64,000 nt of DNA from an uncultured Cohaesibacter sp. (GCF_963677725.1 NZ_OY782507.1:3842501-3906500), one strand, 5' to 3'; counted from the first letter of the stretch, positions 1-8,524 are shown. Notes: generated by a model from the letters alone, not told the origin. Made by a program: numbers and translations.

Positions 1-1055
1 CATGGAATTTATTCATGGCGTCGGGTCGTGATGTCTGGGCGTCTTTCCGGGCGCGGCTGACAGAGCTGATGTCCGATGAAAGCCACCGGTCGGCGGTTGA
101 GCCACATTTGGTGCCGCAAGCTAATGTCACCATGCAGCTGCCTTTGGTCGTGGCTGAATATACCGATTTTTATGCGGCAAAAAACCATGCTTTCAATGTC
201 GGATCCATGTTTCGTGGACCGGAAAATGCCCTGCCGCCCAACTGGCTGTCGGTCCCCATCGGTTATAATGGCCGCGCTTCCTCGGTTGTCGTCTCGGGCA
301 CAGATGTCACCCGTCCGTGGGGACAGGTGAAGAGCCCCAATGAGGATCTTCCACGCTTTGCCAAATGCGCCCGTTTTGACCTTGAGTTGGAAATGGGGGC
401 GATTGTCGGCACGCCATCCAGCGGCATGGTGTCGGTGGCTGAAGCCGATGACATGATCTTTGGCTATGTGCTGCTCAATGACTGGTCGGCGCGGGACATT
501 CAGGCGTGGGAATATCAACCGCTTGGTCCGTTCCAATCCAAGGCCACGGCAACGACGATCAGTCCGTGGATCGTGCCAAAGGCGGCGTTGGAGCCTTTCC
601 GTGTCTCAACGCCAGCGAGGGAGCGGGAGTTGCTGCCCTATCTCACAGAGCCCGGCCCGATGCTGTATGACATCGAATTGGAGGTCGGGCTGGCGCCTGA
701 CGGCAAGGCTGAAAGCATCATTTCACGGACCAACTATTCCCAGATGTATTACTCCGCCGCGCAACAACTGGCACATCATACCTCATCGGGGTGTGTGATG
801 CGGACCGGTGACATGTTGGGGTCGGGGACCATTTCCGGTGAGAGCAAAGAGTCTCGCGGCTCACTGTTGGAGCTGAGCTGGGGTGGCAAGGAGCCGCTAA
901 AGCTGGCAACCGGCGAAGAGCGCAGCTTTCTGGAAGATGGTGACACTCTGACCTTGCGAGGGGCGGCCAAAGGTGATGGCTACCGCGTCGGGTTTGGGGA
1001 ATGCACGGGCAAGGTATTGCCTGCAATTGATCTGCCCGATTGGGCGAAGAACTAA
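1..1055 (+). CDS. fahA: Fumarylacetoacetase, 5' partial
   Basis: Last step of homogentisate breakdown: hydrolyses fumarylacetoacetate to fumarate and acetoacetate in the cytosol. The frame is open to the window edge (reads NLF before the Met at 15), and family members are roughly 420 residues, so about 70-80 N-terminal residues lie upstream. Counting from the Met at 15, D51 (YTDFY), H58, E124/E126 (LELEMGA), D156 (LLNDWSARD) and K176 (GPFQSK) have nearly the spacing of metal ligands and catalytic residues of mammalian FAH (D126, H133, E199, E201, D233, K253). Twelve bases separate it from the next gene, so they are probably one operon. Homogentisate dioxygenase is probably upstream, outside the window (inference). 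Confidence 0.95.
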   Translation, partial: WNLFMASGRDVWASFRARLTELMSDESHRSAVEPHLVPQANVTMQLPLVVAEYTDFYAAKNHAFNVGSMFRGPENALPPNWLSVPIGYNGRASSVVVSGTDVTRPWGQVKSPNEDLPRFAKCARFDLELEMGAIVGTPSSGMVSVAEADDMIFGYVLLNDWSARDIQAWEYQPLGPFQSKATATTISPWIVPKAALEPFRVSTPARERELLPYLTEPGPMLYDIELEVGLAPDGKAESIISRTNYSQMYYSAAQQLAHHTSSGCVMRTGDMLGSGTISGESKESRGSLLELSWGGKEPLKLATGEERSFLEDGDTLTLRGAAKGDGYRVGFGECTGKVLPAIDLPDWAKN

Positions 1056-1066
1056 GGAAAGACACA

Positions 1067-2017
1067 ATGGCAAAGGCGTTTGCTTCCCAAGGGGACATGG
1101 AAGAGAAGAAAATCAGCTTCACCGAAGTGGGCGAGGGGCTTTATGCCTTCACCGCAGAAGGGGATCCCAATACCGGTGTGATCATTGGTGATGACAGCGT
1201 GATGATTGTCGAGGCGCAAGCCACACCGCGTCTGGCACGCAAGGTGATCGAGTGCGTGCGCTCGGTGACCGACAAGCCGATTTCTCATCTTGTGCTGACC
1301 CATTATCATGCGGTGCGGGTGCTTGGGGCTTCTGCTTACGGCGCGCGCGAGATCATCATGTCGGATGTGGCAGCCGCGATGGTTGAAGAGCGCGGGCAAG
1401 AGGATTGGGACAGCGAGTTTGGCCGTTTCCCGCGCCTGTTTGAAGGGCATGAGGAAATTCCCGGCCTGACCCGTCCCACCACCACTTTTTCTGAAAGCAT
1501 GACCGTTTATCTGGGCAAACGCCGGGTTGACATCATGAAGCTTGGGCGTGCGCACACTGCTGGCGACACTGTGATCTGGGTGCCGGATCAGGAGGTGATG
1601 TTTACTGGCGATATCGTTGAATATCACTCGGCTTGCTATTGCGGCGATGGGCATTTTCAGGACTGGCCAGAGACACTTGCCAATATCGCAAGCTTTGAGC
1701 CACAGGCCATTGCGCCGGGACGCGGCGATGCGCTGATCGGCGAGGAGATGGTCTCGGCTGCGATTACCAACACGGCCGACTTCATCGAAAGCACCTACAA
1801 GCCGGTGGCTCGTGTTGTGGCGCGTGGTGGCAGCCTGAAAGAGGCATGGGACGCGGTGCGCGCGGCATGTGACAGCAAATTTGGCGACTATGCGATCTAT
1901 GAGCATTGCCTGCCCTTCAATGTGGCCCGCGCCTATGACGAAGCGCGCGGTATCGATACCCCTCGCGTCTGGACCGCGGAGCGTGACGTGGCGATGTGGA
2001 ATGATTTGCAGGGCTAA
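1067..2017 (+). CDS. MBL-fold protein with altered metal motif
   Basis: Metallo-beta-lactamase-fold protein of 316 residues, located between fumarylacetoacetase and a TRAP importer. The start at 1067 has AAGGAAAG just upstream; an in-frame ATG at 1040 would overlap fahA and is less likely. The canonical HxHxDH reads H79-Y-H81-A-V-R84, so the second-site Asp and His are missing. The later HTAGD and FTGD motifs are present, but the usual PGHG reads PGRG. The metal site must therefore differ from standard MBL hydrolases. Its place in the homogentisate operon suggests a role in aromatic catabolism. The substrate is unknown and I do not assign a reaction. Confidence 0.85.
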   Translation: MAKAFASQGDMEEKKISFTEVGEGLYAFTAEGDPNTGVIIGDDSVMIVEAQATPRLARKVIECVRSVTDKPISHLVLTHYHAVRVLGASAYGAREIIMSDVAAAMVEERGQEDWDSEFGRFPRLFEGHEEIPGLTRPTTTFSESMTVYLGKRRVDIMKLGRAHTAGDTVIWVPDQEVMFTGDIVEYHSACYCGDGHFQDWPETLANIASFEPQAIAPGRGDALIGEEMVSAAITNTADFIESTYKPVARVVARGGSLKEAWDAVRAACDSKFGDYAIYEHCLPFNVARAYDEARGIDTPRVWTAERDVAMWNDLQG

Positions 2018-2050
2018 GCCCGTACAAACAAACAGGCCTTAGTAGCCTGC

Positions 2051-2098
2051 ATGAACCATCCCGGCGGGGACTTGGAGAGGATCTCTCCGCCGGGTTCA
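2051..2098 (+). other. Strong intercistronic hairpin
   Basis: ATGAACC plus CCGGCGG pairs with CCGCCGG plus GTTCAT around a loop, with a 3-base bulge. There is no following T run, so it is more likely an mRNA-stabilising or attenuating hairpin between the enzyme genes and the TRAP importer genes than a full terminator. This is an inference from the sequence alone. Confidence 0.45.
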
Positions 2099-2145
2099 TC
2101 AAGACCATTTGGCCGTTCAGGCCATCATTTTCTGGGAGGAATATC

Positions 2146-3159
2146 ATGAAATTGGTAAAAGCAGCCCTGATGGGTGCATTGCTCAGCGTATCTGCGCCAT
2201 TGTCAGCCATGGCGCAGGATCTGGTTCTGTCGAGCTGGTTGCCGCCACGTCATCCGGTGGTCATCAATGCCATCAAACCTTGGGCCAAGCAGGTTAAGGA
2301 AGTCACCGAAGGGCGCGTCAATGTGCGGGTTCTGGCCAAGCCGCTTGGCTCGCCTCCGGCCCATTTCGACATGGCACGCGACGGCATTGCCGACATCACC
2401 TATGGTTTGCATTCTTTCACCAAGGATGACCGTTTCAAGAAGGCGCGGATCGGTCAGTTTTCTTTCCTGGGTGATGATGCGGTCAAAAGCTCGGAAGCCT
2501 TCTGGACCGTCTATAATGACAAGCTGGGTGCTCGCGATGAGCATAAGGGCACACAACTGCTCGGCCTCTTCATGCATGGTCCGGGTCTGTTCCACAACAA
2601 CAAGACCGCGATCAACAAACTTGAGGATTTCTCCGGGCTGAAGATCCGGGTGCCGGGTGGCTATATTCCTGATCTCCTGAAGGGCTATGGCGTTGAGCCG
2701 GTCTTCATGTCGTCTGGCGAGATTTATGAAAAACTCTCGCGCGGTGTGGTTGACGGGGTGACGATCACCTATGAAGCCATCACGTCGTTCAAGCTGACCG
2801 ACTATATCACCAACACCACGACCTTCCCCGGTGGGCTTTACAACACCACCTGGTTCCTGGTGATGAATGAGAATAAGTGGAACGATATTTCTGAGGCTGA
2901 TCGCAAGGCGATCGAGGGGATCTCCGGTCTTGCCTTTGCCAAACTGGTGGGCAAGGCGTGGAATGATGCCGACGCCAAAGCCATTGGTGTGATGAAAAAG
3001 GCTGGCATCAAGATCGCACCTGCTCCGGATGCAGTCGTTGAATCCGTGCGGGCACGGGCAGCTGAGCTCGAAGGGGCGTGGGCTGACAGCCTTGGTGGCG
3101 ATTATGACGGTCGCGCAGCGCTCAAAGACTTCCGTAGCATGACGGGCGTTGGCAAATGA
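2146..3159 (+). CDS. dctP: TRAP transporter substrate-binding protein (DctP)
   Basis: Periplasmic solute-receptor of a TRAP importer, 337 residues. It has a signal peptide (residues 1-24, hydrophobic core, cut after AMA), then the DctP fold; the stretch around residues 165-175 (GLKIRVPGG) contains the arginine that in this family contacts a carboxylate on the ligand. GGAGG lies 9 bases before the ATG. The stop overlaps the next start (ATGA at 3156-3159), so the three TRAP genes are translationally coupled. The homogentisate-pathway neighbours suggest an aromatic acid ligand, which is inference. Confidence 0.93.
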   Translation: MKLVKAALMGALLSVSAPLSAMAQDLVLSSWLPPRHPVVINAIKPWAKQVKEVTEGRVNVRVLAKPLGSPPAHFDMARDGIADITYGLHSFTKDDRFKKARIGQFSFLGDDAVKSSEAFWTVYNDKLGARDEHKGTQLLGLFMHGPGLFHNNKTAINKLEDFSGLKIRVPGGYIPDLLKGYGVEPVFMSSGEIYEKLSRGVVDGVTITYEAITSFKLTDYITNTTTFPGGLYNTTWFLVMNENKWNDISEADRKAIEGISGLAFAKLVGKAWNDADAKAIGVMKKAGIKIAPAPDAVVESVRARAAELEGAWADSLGGDYDGRAALKDFRSMTGVGK

Positions 3160-3602
3160 TTGGCAAGGCGAAACTCTTCCTTGAAGGGATCGCCGCACTT
3201 CTGGTGACGGGGCTTGTCCTCGTCACCTGTGTTGATGTGGTCGGGCGCTATGCCTTCAACGCACCCCTTAGCGGTGCTTTCGAGCTAACGCAGGTCTGTC
3301 TTGCTGCTCTGGTTTTTGTCGCCCTGCCGCTGACGACCTTGCATGGGGGGCATGTGGAGGTTGATCTCCTGTTGCCCTTTCTTCCCTATAAGCTGCGCCA
3401 TGCGCTTGGGCGTTTTGGTGGCGCGGTGATGGGGCTGATTTTTGTTTATTTCGCTTTTCGTCTGGCGATCATGGCCCAAGACCAGTTCGCGGCTGGAACA
3501 CGGACTGCCGGGCTTGGTATTTCCTATTGGTGGCTTGCCTCGCTTGGTGGCTTGAGTTGTTTTGCGTCGGGTCTGCTGGCGATTTTTCGGAGGCAAGGAT
3601 GA
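3156..3602 (+). CDS. dctQ: TRAP transporter small permease (DctQ)
   Basis: Small membrane subunit of the TRAP importer, 148 residues with four predicted membrane segments (about residues 9-30, 45-62, 83-103 and 124-143). It has the DctQ signature VDVVGRYAFN near the end of helix 1. Overlaps dctP and dctM by four bases each. DctQ bridges the receptor to the large sodium-coupled permease, so it is not functional alone. Confidence 0.92.
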   Translation: MIGKAKLFLEGIAALLVTGLVLVTCVDVVGRYAFNAPLSGAFELTQVCLAALVFVALPLTTLHGGHVEVDLLLPFLPYKLRHALGRFGGAVMGLIFVYFAFRLAIMAQDQFAAGTRTAGLGISYWWLASLGGLSCFASGLLAIFRRQG

Positions 3603-4909
3603 CCATTTCTCTTATCGCCTTTGCGATTCTTCTGGTTCTTGTCTTTCTGCGGGTGCCCATCGCCTTTGCCATGGCGTTGGTCGGTGGTGGTGGCTTTGCC
3701 TATATGCGTGGTGCCGAAGCGGCTGGTGCGATGGTGGGCAATGCGGTGTTCGAAACCGGGTTCAGCTATTCCCTATCGGTCGTGCCTTTGTTCATATTCA
3801 TGGGCAATGTGTTGGCCAGCTCTGGCATCGCGCAGGGATTGTTCAGCGGTGCGGACCGGATTTTTGGCCGCATGAAGGGTGGCCTTGCCATGGCGACCAT
3901 CTTTTCGTGTGGGGGCTTTTCTGCCGTCTGCGGCTCATCGCTGGCGACCGCGGCCACCATGTCGAAGGTGGCTATGCCCTCGATGCGCAAATATGGCTAT
4001 CATGACAGTCTTGCCACCGGGTCGATTGCGGCGGGTGGCACGCTCGGAATTCTCATCCCTCCATCGGTCATTCTGATCATTTTCGGCCTTCTGACCGAGA
4101 GCGATATTGGCAAGCTGTTCATTGCCGGGATCATTCCCGGTCTGCTCGGTGTGGTGCTCTATCTGGTGGCGGTGATGGTTGCGGTGCGCTTCCAGCCCCA
4201 TCTGGCCCCCGAAGTGACCGAGCCGCATCCGATATCGCGCAAGGACATGATCGGAGTGTTTGCGACCGTTGGTCTGTTTGTCTTCATCATGGTGGGCATC
4301 TATGGCGGATTCTTCACGCCGATTGAGGCGGCCGGGATGGGCGCTGCTATGTCGGTTGTGATTGCCGCTCTGGTCGGTGGCTTTTCCCTTAAGGGTCTTA
4401 AAAGCGCACTGGTGGATGCCGCCATAGCGTCGGCGATGATCTTTGCCATCATTATTGGCGCTGAGATCTTCGGCAACTTCGTTACCTTTGCCGGGTTGCC
4501 CGACGAGTTGGGCGATATGGTCTATGATCTGGGATTGAATGCCTGGATGGTGATTTTCATCATCGTGGTGATCTATCTGCTGCTTGGCACAGTGCTGGAA
4601 AGCCTGTCGATGATCCTGCTGACGGTGCCGGTTTTCTATCCGCTGCTCTATACGCTGGATTTCGGCACGGGTGTGCTGGCGGACCCTGACATGGCGCTGA
4701 TCTGGTTTGCGGTGATTGTGGTGGTGGCGACCGAGATTTCGCTGATCACCCCGCCGGTGGGGATGAATATTTTTGTCCTGCGCTCTGTGCTGCCTGAAGT
4801 GCCGCTCAAGACCATGTTCAAGGGCATTTTCTGGTTCTGGGTGGCCGATATCGTACGGATCACGCTGATCGTGGCGTTTCCCAGCATCTCGCTGTTTTTG
4901 CTGTCCTAG
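3599..4909 (+). CDS. dctM: TRAP transporter large permease (DctM)
   Basis: Large, transport-carrying membrane subunit of the TRAP importer (436 residues, about 12 membrane helices, IT superfamily). Recognisable segments include GTLGILIPPS in the first half and ITPPVGMN near the C terminus, both DctM hallmarks. Starts at 3599 inside the dctQ stop (ATGA). The frame could be opened upstream at 3527, but that start would lie in dctQ and lack the expected hydrophobic N terminus. The operon ends at a bidirectional terminator 21 bases later. Confidence 0.95.
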   Translation: MTISLIAFAILLVLVFLRVPIAFAMALVGGGGFAYMRGAEAAGAMVGNAVFETGFSYSLSVVPLFIFMGNVLASSGIAQGLFSGADRIFGRMKGGLAMATIFSCGGFSAVCGSSLATAATMSKVAMPSMRKYGYHDSLATGSIAAGGTLGILIPPSVILIIFGLLTESDIGKLFIAGIIPGLLGVVLYLVAVMVAVRFQPHLAPEVTEPHPISRKDMIGVFATVGLFVFIMVGIYGGFFTPIEAAGMGAAMSVVIAALVGGFSLKGLKSALVDAAIASAMIFAIIIGAEIFGNFVTFAGLPDELGDMVYDLGLNAWMVIFIIVVIYLLLGTVLESLSMILLTVPVFYPLLYTLDFGTGVLADPDMALIWFAVIVVVATEISLITPPVGMNIFVLRSVLPEVPLKTMFKGIFWFWVADIVRITLIVAFPSISLFLLS

Positions 4910-4930
4910 CAGACGCCGTGCATCAAACAC

Positions 4931-4960
4931 AAAAAAGCCAGCTGAGACGCTGGCTTTTTT
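4931..4960. terminator. Bidirectional terminator, dctM / marR
   Basis: Perfect inverted repeat AAAAAAGCCAGC / GCTGGCTTTTTT with a 6-base loop. A run of T follows the stem on either strand, so it can end both the TRAP operon and the convergent marR gene, whose stop codon shares its edge. Confidence 0.9.
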
Positions 4961-5403
4961 TATTCCGGGTTTTCGTCCAATGCCCTGATCGCACGGATCA
5001 GGCCCTCAATGCCTTGGTTGAGGGCCCCGCGGTCTGCCTCTGCCATGGCGGCGAGGATCTTTTCGGCTTGCATGTCGATCTTGGGTTTGATCTCCTCGAA
5101 CAGAGCCGCGCCTGCCTTGGTGATGCGGAAGTCGCGCAGGCGGCGGTCCTTTTTGGAGATGGCGCGGGTGATCAGCTTCTTGTCTTCCAGCCGCTGGGAC
5201 GCGCGGCTGACCTGCACCTTATCAAGAGTGGTGCGGCGGCTCAGCTCCTGGGAATCCAGCTTTCCCGCCTCGGCCAGCAAGTAGAGCAAGCGCCATTCTT
5301 CCCGCGAGAGGCCATAGGTCTGACCATAGACGCTGGATATGTTGCGCGAAAAACCTTCAGCCGCGATGGCCAGGCGATAGGGAAAGAAAGAGTCGAGGTC
5401 CAT
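4960..5403 (-). CDS. MarR-family transcriptional regulator
   Basis: Winged-helix regulator of 147 residues. The MarR core spans about residues 30-130: the recognition helix region reads TLDKVQVSRASQRLEDK and the wing contains KKDRRLRDFRIT. Divergent from the VOC-hydroxylase genes. The shared 120-base spacer carries two copies of a palindromic sequence suited to a MarR dimer, one next to each start. It most likely represses both itself and the adjacent hydroxylase operon, and releases on an aromatic acid such as homogentisate or hydroxyphenylacetate (inference). Confidence 0.9.
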   Translation of the reverse strand: MDLDSFFPYRLAIAAEGFSRNISSVYGQTYGLSREEWRLLYLLAEAGKLDSQELSRRTTLDKVQVSRASQRLEDKKLITRAISKKDRRLRDFRITKAGAALFEEIKPKIDMQAEKILAAMAEADRGALNQGIEGLIRAIRALDENPE

Positions 5404-5433
5404 GGGGTATCCTTTTTGTTACATTTGACACCA

Positions 5434-5445
5434 TTGCAAATGCAA
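5434..5445. promoter_or_regulatory. MarR operator copy 1
   Basis: TTGCAAATGCAA, flanked by CGA to the right. Identical over TTGCAAATGCAACGA to the second copy 58 bases away. It lies about 30 bases upstream of the marR start, where a dimer would block marR transcription. Confidence 0.65.
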
Positions 5446-5490
5446 CGAATTGACTTGCGTCAAATTCAAGATTATGTTTTTCTGATATTT

Positions 5491-5504
5491 GTTGCAAATG
5501 CAAC
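5491..5504. promoter_or_regulatory. MarR operator copy 2
   Basis: GTTGCAAATGCAAC, a palindrome apart from the two central bases. It sits 20 bases before the ATG of the VOC gene, overlapping where that promoter's start region should be. The pairing with copy 1 makes autoregulation plus operon repression the simplest reading. Confidence 0.7.
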
Positions 5505-5524
5505 GATAATGGGAGGAGATTATC

Positions 5525-6118
5525 ATGTCAAATGTCGCTTTGAAGCTCGACCAGATCCATCATGTGGCCTACCGCTGCAAGGATGCCAAGCAAACTGTTG
5601 AGTTCTACACCAAGATGCTCAACATGGATTTTATTTTGGCCATTGCCGAAGACCACGTGCCGTCAACCCATGAACCGGATCCTTATATGCATCTGTTTCT
5701 GGATGCGGGCATGGGCAACGTGCTGGCTTTCTTCGAGTTGCCAACCAAGCCGGAAATGGGGCGGGATGAGAAGACCCCGATCTGGGTTCAGCATATTGCC
5801 TTCAAGGTCAAGGATCGCGACACGCTGGTTGCCTTCAAGGAGCATCTGGAAGCCAACGGTGTGGATGTGCTTGGGGTGACAGATCATTCGATTTTCCATT
5901 CGATCTATTTCTTTGACCCCAATGGCCATCGGGTCGAGCTGGCCTGTCCGGATCCCAAGGAAGAAGAATTGCTCAAGCGGCTGGATGCTGTGAAATGGGA
6001 TATGCTTGAAGAATGGTCACGCACCAAAAAGGCCCCGCAGCATGCGGCATGGCTGCATGCCAAAGAACTGGACAAGGATCTGGGCAAGGTGGCTGGTGAG
6101 GAGAGCGTAGATGCTTAA
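5525..6118 (+). CDS. VOC-family protein of the homogentisate region
   Basis: Vicinal-oxygen-chelate (glyoxalase/extradiol dioxygenase fold) protein, 197 residues, with two beta-alpha-beta-beta-beta modules in residues 7-143 and a charged C-terminal tail. All four positions that bind metal in this superfamily look intact: His in QIHHVAY, Glu in AFFEL, His in VQHIAF and Glu in HRVELA. A GGGAGGAG ribosome site precedes the ATG. It overlaps the hydroxylase gene by 8 bases, so it is first gene of that operon. An isomerase, hydrolase or dioxygenase acting on a ring-cleavage or hydroxyphenylacetate intermediate is possible; the exact reaction is not evident. Confidence 0.85.
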   Translation: MSNVALKLDQIHHVAYRCKDAKQTVEFYTKMLNMDFILAIAEDHVPSTHEPDPYMHLFLDAGMGNVLAFFELPTKPEMGRDEKTPIWVQHIAFKVKDRDTLVAFKEHLEANGVDVLGVTDHSIFHSIYFFDPNGHRVELACPDPKEEELLKRLDAVKWDMLEEWSRTKKAPQHAAWLHAKELDKDLGKVAGEESVDA

Positions 6119-7724
6119 CACCTATGACTGGCCCGAATTTGCCTATATCCAGTCCGAGGAGCAGCGCGCGGGCTCTCCCGAGCGCCATTCGGTGCTGGTG
6201 GTCGGTGCCGGGCCGATCGGCCTGACCATGGCGCTTGATCTGGCCTCGCGGGGCATCCGCGTGGTGGTGATTGACGACAACAACACGGTGTCGGTCGGCT
6301 CGCGGGCGGTTTGTTATGCCAAGCGGCCATTGGAGATCTGGGAGCGGCTCGGGGTTGCGGACCAGATGATCGACAAGGGCATCAGTTGGAAACATGGACG
6401 GGTCTTCTTCCGGGACAAGGAAGTCTATGACTTCGATCTGCTGCCAGAAGAGGGGCACAAGATACCGGCCTTTATCAATCTGCAGCAATATTATCTAGAG
6501 GAATATCTGGTCACGGCTTGCGAGGCATCCGATCTTATCGAGCTGCGCTGGAAGCACAAATTGGTGGCTCTGGAGCAAAGCGATGACCATGCGCGTGTTG
6601 AGATTGAGACGCCGGACGGGGTCTTTGCCAGCGAAGCGAGCTGGGTGATTGCGTGCGACGGGGCCAATTCGCCGGTGCGTGGCATGGTTGGCGCGGACTT
6701 TACAGGCCACTTCTTTGAAGATCGGTTTTTGATCGCCGACATCGTGATGAAGGCCGACTTCCCGACCGAGCGCTGGTTCTGGTTTGATCCGGATTTTCAC
6801 AAGGGCCAATCGGCCTTGCTGCACAAACAGTCGGATGATGTCTGGCGGCTGGATTTCCAGCTGGGCTGGGATTGTGACCCGGAAGAAGAAAAGAAGCCGG
6901 AGAATATTATCCCTCGGGTCAAGGCAATGCTCGGCGCGGATGTGGAGTTCGAGCTGGAATGGGGCAGTGTCTATCAATTTGCATGCCGCCGGGTGGATGA
7001 CTTCCGCAAGGGTCGGGTGATTTTTGCAGGCGACTCGGCCCATCAGGTCTCACCCTTTGGCGCGCGTGGGGCCAATACCGGGGTGCAGGATGCCGATAAT
7101 CTGGCATGGAAGCTCGCCGCAGTGGTTCGCGGTGAAGCGCCGGAGGCTCTGGTTGACAGCTATCACATTGAGCGGGCCTTTGCGGCGGATGACAATCTGC
7201 TGAATTCAACCCGCTCGACGGATTTCATCACGCCGAAAAATGCCGCTTCGCTCCGCTATCGCAATGCGGTGCTGGATCTGTCGCGGATCGCACCTTTTGC
7301 CCGTCCGATGGTCAATTCCGGTCGGCTGTCAGCGCCCACCCCTTACGTTGAAAGCCCCTTGAACACGCCAGATGATGACGTATGGCAAGGTGTGATGCGT
7401 CCGGGAACCTGCATTGCAGATGCGCCTATTCTTGTTGATGATAAGGACGATTGGCTGATCCATCAGTTTGGGGCAGGCTTTACCTTGCTCGTCTTTGGGC
7501 TTGATAGCCAACCGGTGAAGGCGGGGCCTTTCACGCCGTCAATCTTGGTTGAAGGCAAGGACTTTGTCGATGTTGAAGGGCTGGTGGCGGACCGTTACGA
7601 CGGCCGCAAGGGTGCCGTTTATCTGATCCGACCGGACCAGCATGTGGCGGCGCGTTGGCGCCAGTTTGATCCAGAGGCCATTCGCAAGGCGATCAGCCGT
7701 GCGACAGCGGGAGGTGTGAAATGA
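6111..7724 (+). CDS. FAD-dependent aromatic hydroxylase (MhaA/MhpA-like)
   Basis: Flavoprotein monooxygenase of 537 residues, group A (PheA/TfdB/MhpA) architecture. FAD ADP-binding motif VVGAGPIGLTMALDLASRG near residues 27-45, an internal motif with DG (ACDGANSPVRG), and the second FAD motif FAGDSAHQVSPFGARG around residue 306. A C-terminal thioredoxin-like domain follows. NAD(P)H-dependent ring hydroxylation is expected. Immediate coupling (ATGA) to a small DUF2783 gene and the surrounding homogentisate genes point to 3-hydroxyphenylacetate 6-hydroxylase (making homogentisate), as in Pseudomonas MhaA. The substrate is inferred from context only. Confidence 0.88.
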   Translation: MLNTYDWPEFAYIQSEEQRAGSPERHSVLVVGAGPIGLTMALDLASRGIRVVVIDDNNTVSVGSRAVCYAKRPLEIWERLGVADQMIDKGISWKHGRVFFRDKEVYDFDLLPEEGHKIPAFINLQQYYLEEYLVTACEASDLIELRWKHKLVALEQSDDHARVEIETPDGVFASEASWVIACDGANSPVRGMVGADFTGHFFEDRFLIADIVMKADFPTERWFWFDPDFHKGQSALLHKQSDDVWRLDFQLGWDCDPEEEKKPENIIPRVKAMLGADVEFELEWGSVYQFACRRVDDFRKGRVIFAGDSAHQVSPFGARGANTGVQDADNLAWKLAAVVRGEAPEALVDSYHIERAFAADDNLLNSTRSTDFITPKNAASLRYRNAVLDLSRIAPFARPMVNSGRLSAPTPYVESPLNTPDDDVWQGVMRPGTCIADAPILVDDKDDWLIHQFGAGFTLLVFGLDSQPVKAGPFTPSILVEGKDFVDVEGLVADRYDGRKGAVYLIRPDQHVAARWRQFDPEAIRKAISRATAGGVK

Positions 7725-7966
7725 GCCTTATCCTGACCCCCAATATTGAGCGGCCAGACTGCTTCTACGAGGCTCTGACCGATGCGCAACGGGACATGTC
7801 AGAGGTCGACGCCAATGACATGAATGCTCGTCTGGTGCTCATTCTGGCCAATCAGATTGGTTGCCTTGAGGATCTCAAACAGGCCATCGCGCTGGCCGGT
7901 CCGGTGGCTTTGCAAGATGCAAGTGCGGGCGATGCGCCTCAAGCCTCCACTTTTGCTGCTGAATAG
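7721..7966 (+). CDS. DUF2783 small protein, putative hydroxylase partner
   Basis: Acidic 81-residue protein that I recognise as DUF2783-like: it opens LILTPNIERPDCFYEAL and has a helical middle with VDANDMNARLVLILANQIG. Its start overlaps the hydroxylase stop (ATGA), implying matched synthesis. Pseudomonas putida 3-hydroxyphenylacetate hydroxylase needs a similarly small coupling protein (MhaB), so this is a good candidate for that role. That link is inference from size and position. A terminator follows. Confidence 0.75.
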   Translation: MSLILTPNIERPDCFYEALTDAQRDMSEVDANDMNARLVLILANQIGCLEDLKQAIALAGPVALQDASAGDAPQASTFAAE

Positions 7967-7993
7967 GCAGGCAAAACCACCGTCATGACGATG

Positions 7994-8028
7994 GGGCGCC
8001 TCCCTTCATTCAAAGGGGGCGCCTTTTT
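7994..8028 (+). terminator. Terminator after hydroxylase operon
   Basis: GGGCGCCTCCCTT pairs with AAAGGGGGCGCC (one wobble and a small imperfection) across a short loop, followed by TTTTTG. It sits 28 bases after the DUF2783 stop and 10 bases before the convergent regulator. Confidence 0.8.
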
Positions 8029-8038
8029 GTTTACTTAT

Positions 8039-8524
8039 TTACTGGGCCTTGGTCGCGTCAGTCTTTAAATGGTTCAGCGACAAATGGCCGCTTTCCTTCA
8101 GCCGATCCAGCACAATGGAGGACTTCAAGTGAGAGACCCCTTCCTGCTGCAACAGCTTGTTGTTGATGATGTTGGACAGGCCCTTGAGGTCAGGGACCAC
8201 AAGCTTGACGTGATAATCGGTCGAGCCGGTCATCGAATAGGCCTCGCTGACTTCGGGCATCGAATTGAGCAACGCGAGCAGTCGTTTGGCAGCATCGGGA
8301 GAATGGGTGTCGAGCGCGATCTGGATGAAGACAATCAACTCAAGCCCCAAAGCCGATTGGTTGAGGCGGGCGTGATAGCCCTCGATAACGCCTGCTTTTT
8401 CCAGCAAGGCCCGACGTCGGGCGCATTGGGAGGCCGACAGCCCCACTTCGTCGGCCAGTTCCTGACTGGTCAGACGGCCATCCCGCTGTAATGCTTCAAG
8501 AATTTTGATATCAAAGCGATCCAT
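8039..8524 (-). CDS. Lrp/AsnC-family regulator, divergent from hpd
   Basis: 161 residues beginning MDRFDIKILEALQRDGR, the usual Lrp N terminus. It has a helix-turn-helix over about residues 18-45 (LADEVGLSASQCARRRALLE) and an effector RAM domain with GSTDYHVKLV. An upstream in-frame TTG at 8560 would add 12 residues but is not needed for the family. It faces hpd across 135 bases holding an inverted repeat, and similar regulators control tyrosine/phenylalanine degradation genes in other bacteria. Activation of hpd by an aromatic amino acid is likely. Confidence 0.9.
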   Translation of the reverse strand: MDRFDIKILEALQRDGRLTSQELADEVGLSASQCARRRALLEKAGVIEGYHARLNQSALGLELIVFIQIALDTHSPDAAKRLLALLNSMPEVSEAYSMTGSTDYHVKLVVPDLKGLSNIINNKLLQQEGVSHLKSSIVLDRLKESGHLSLNHLKTDATKAQ

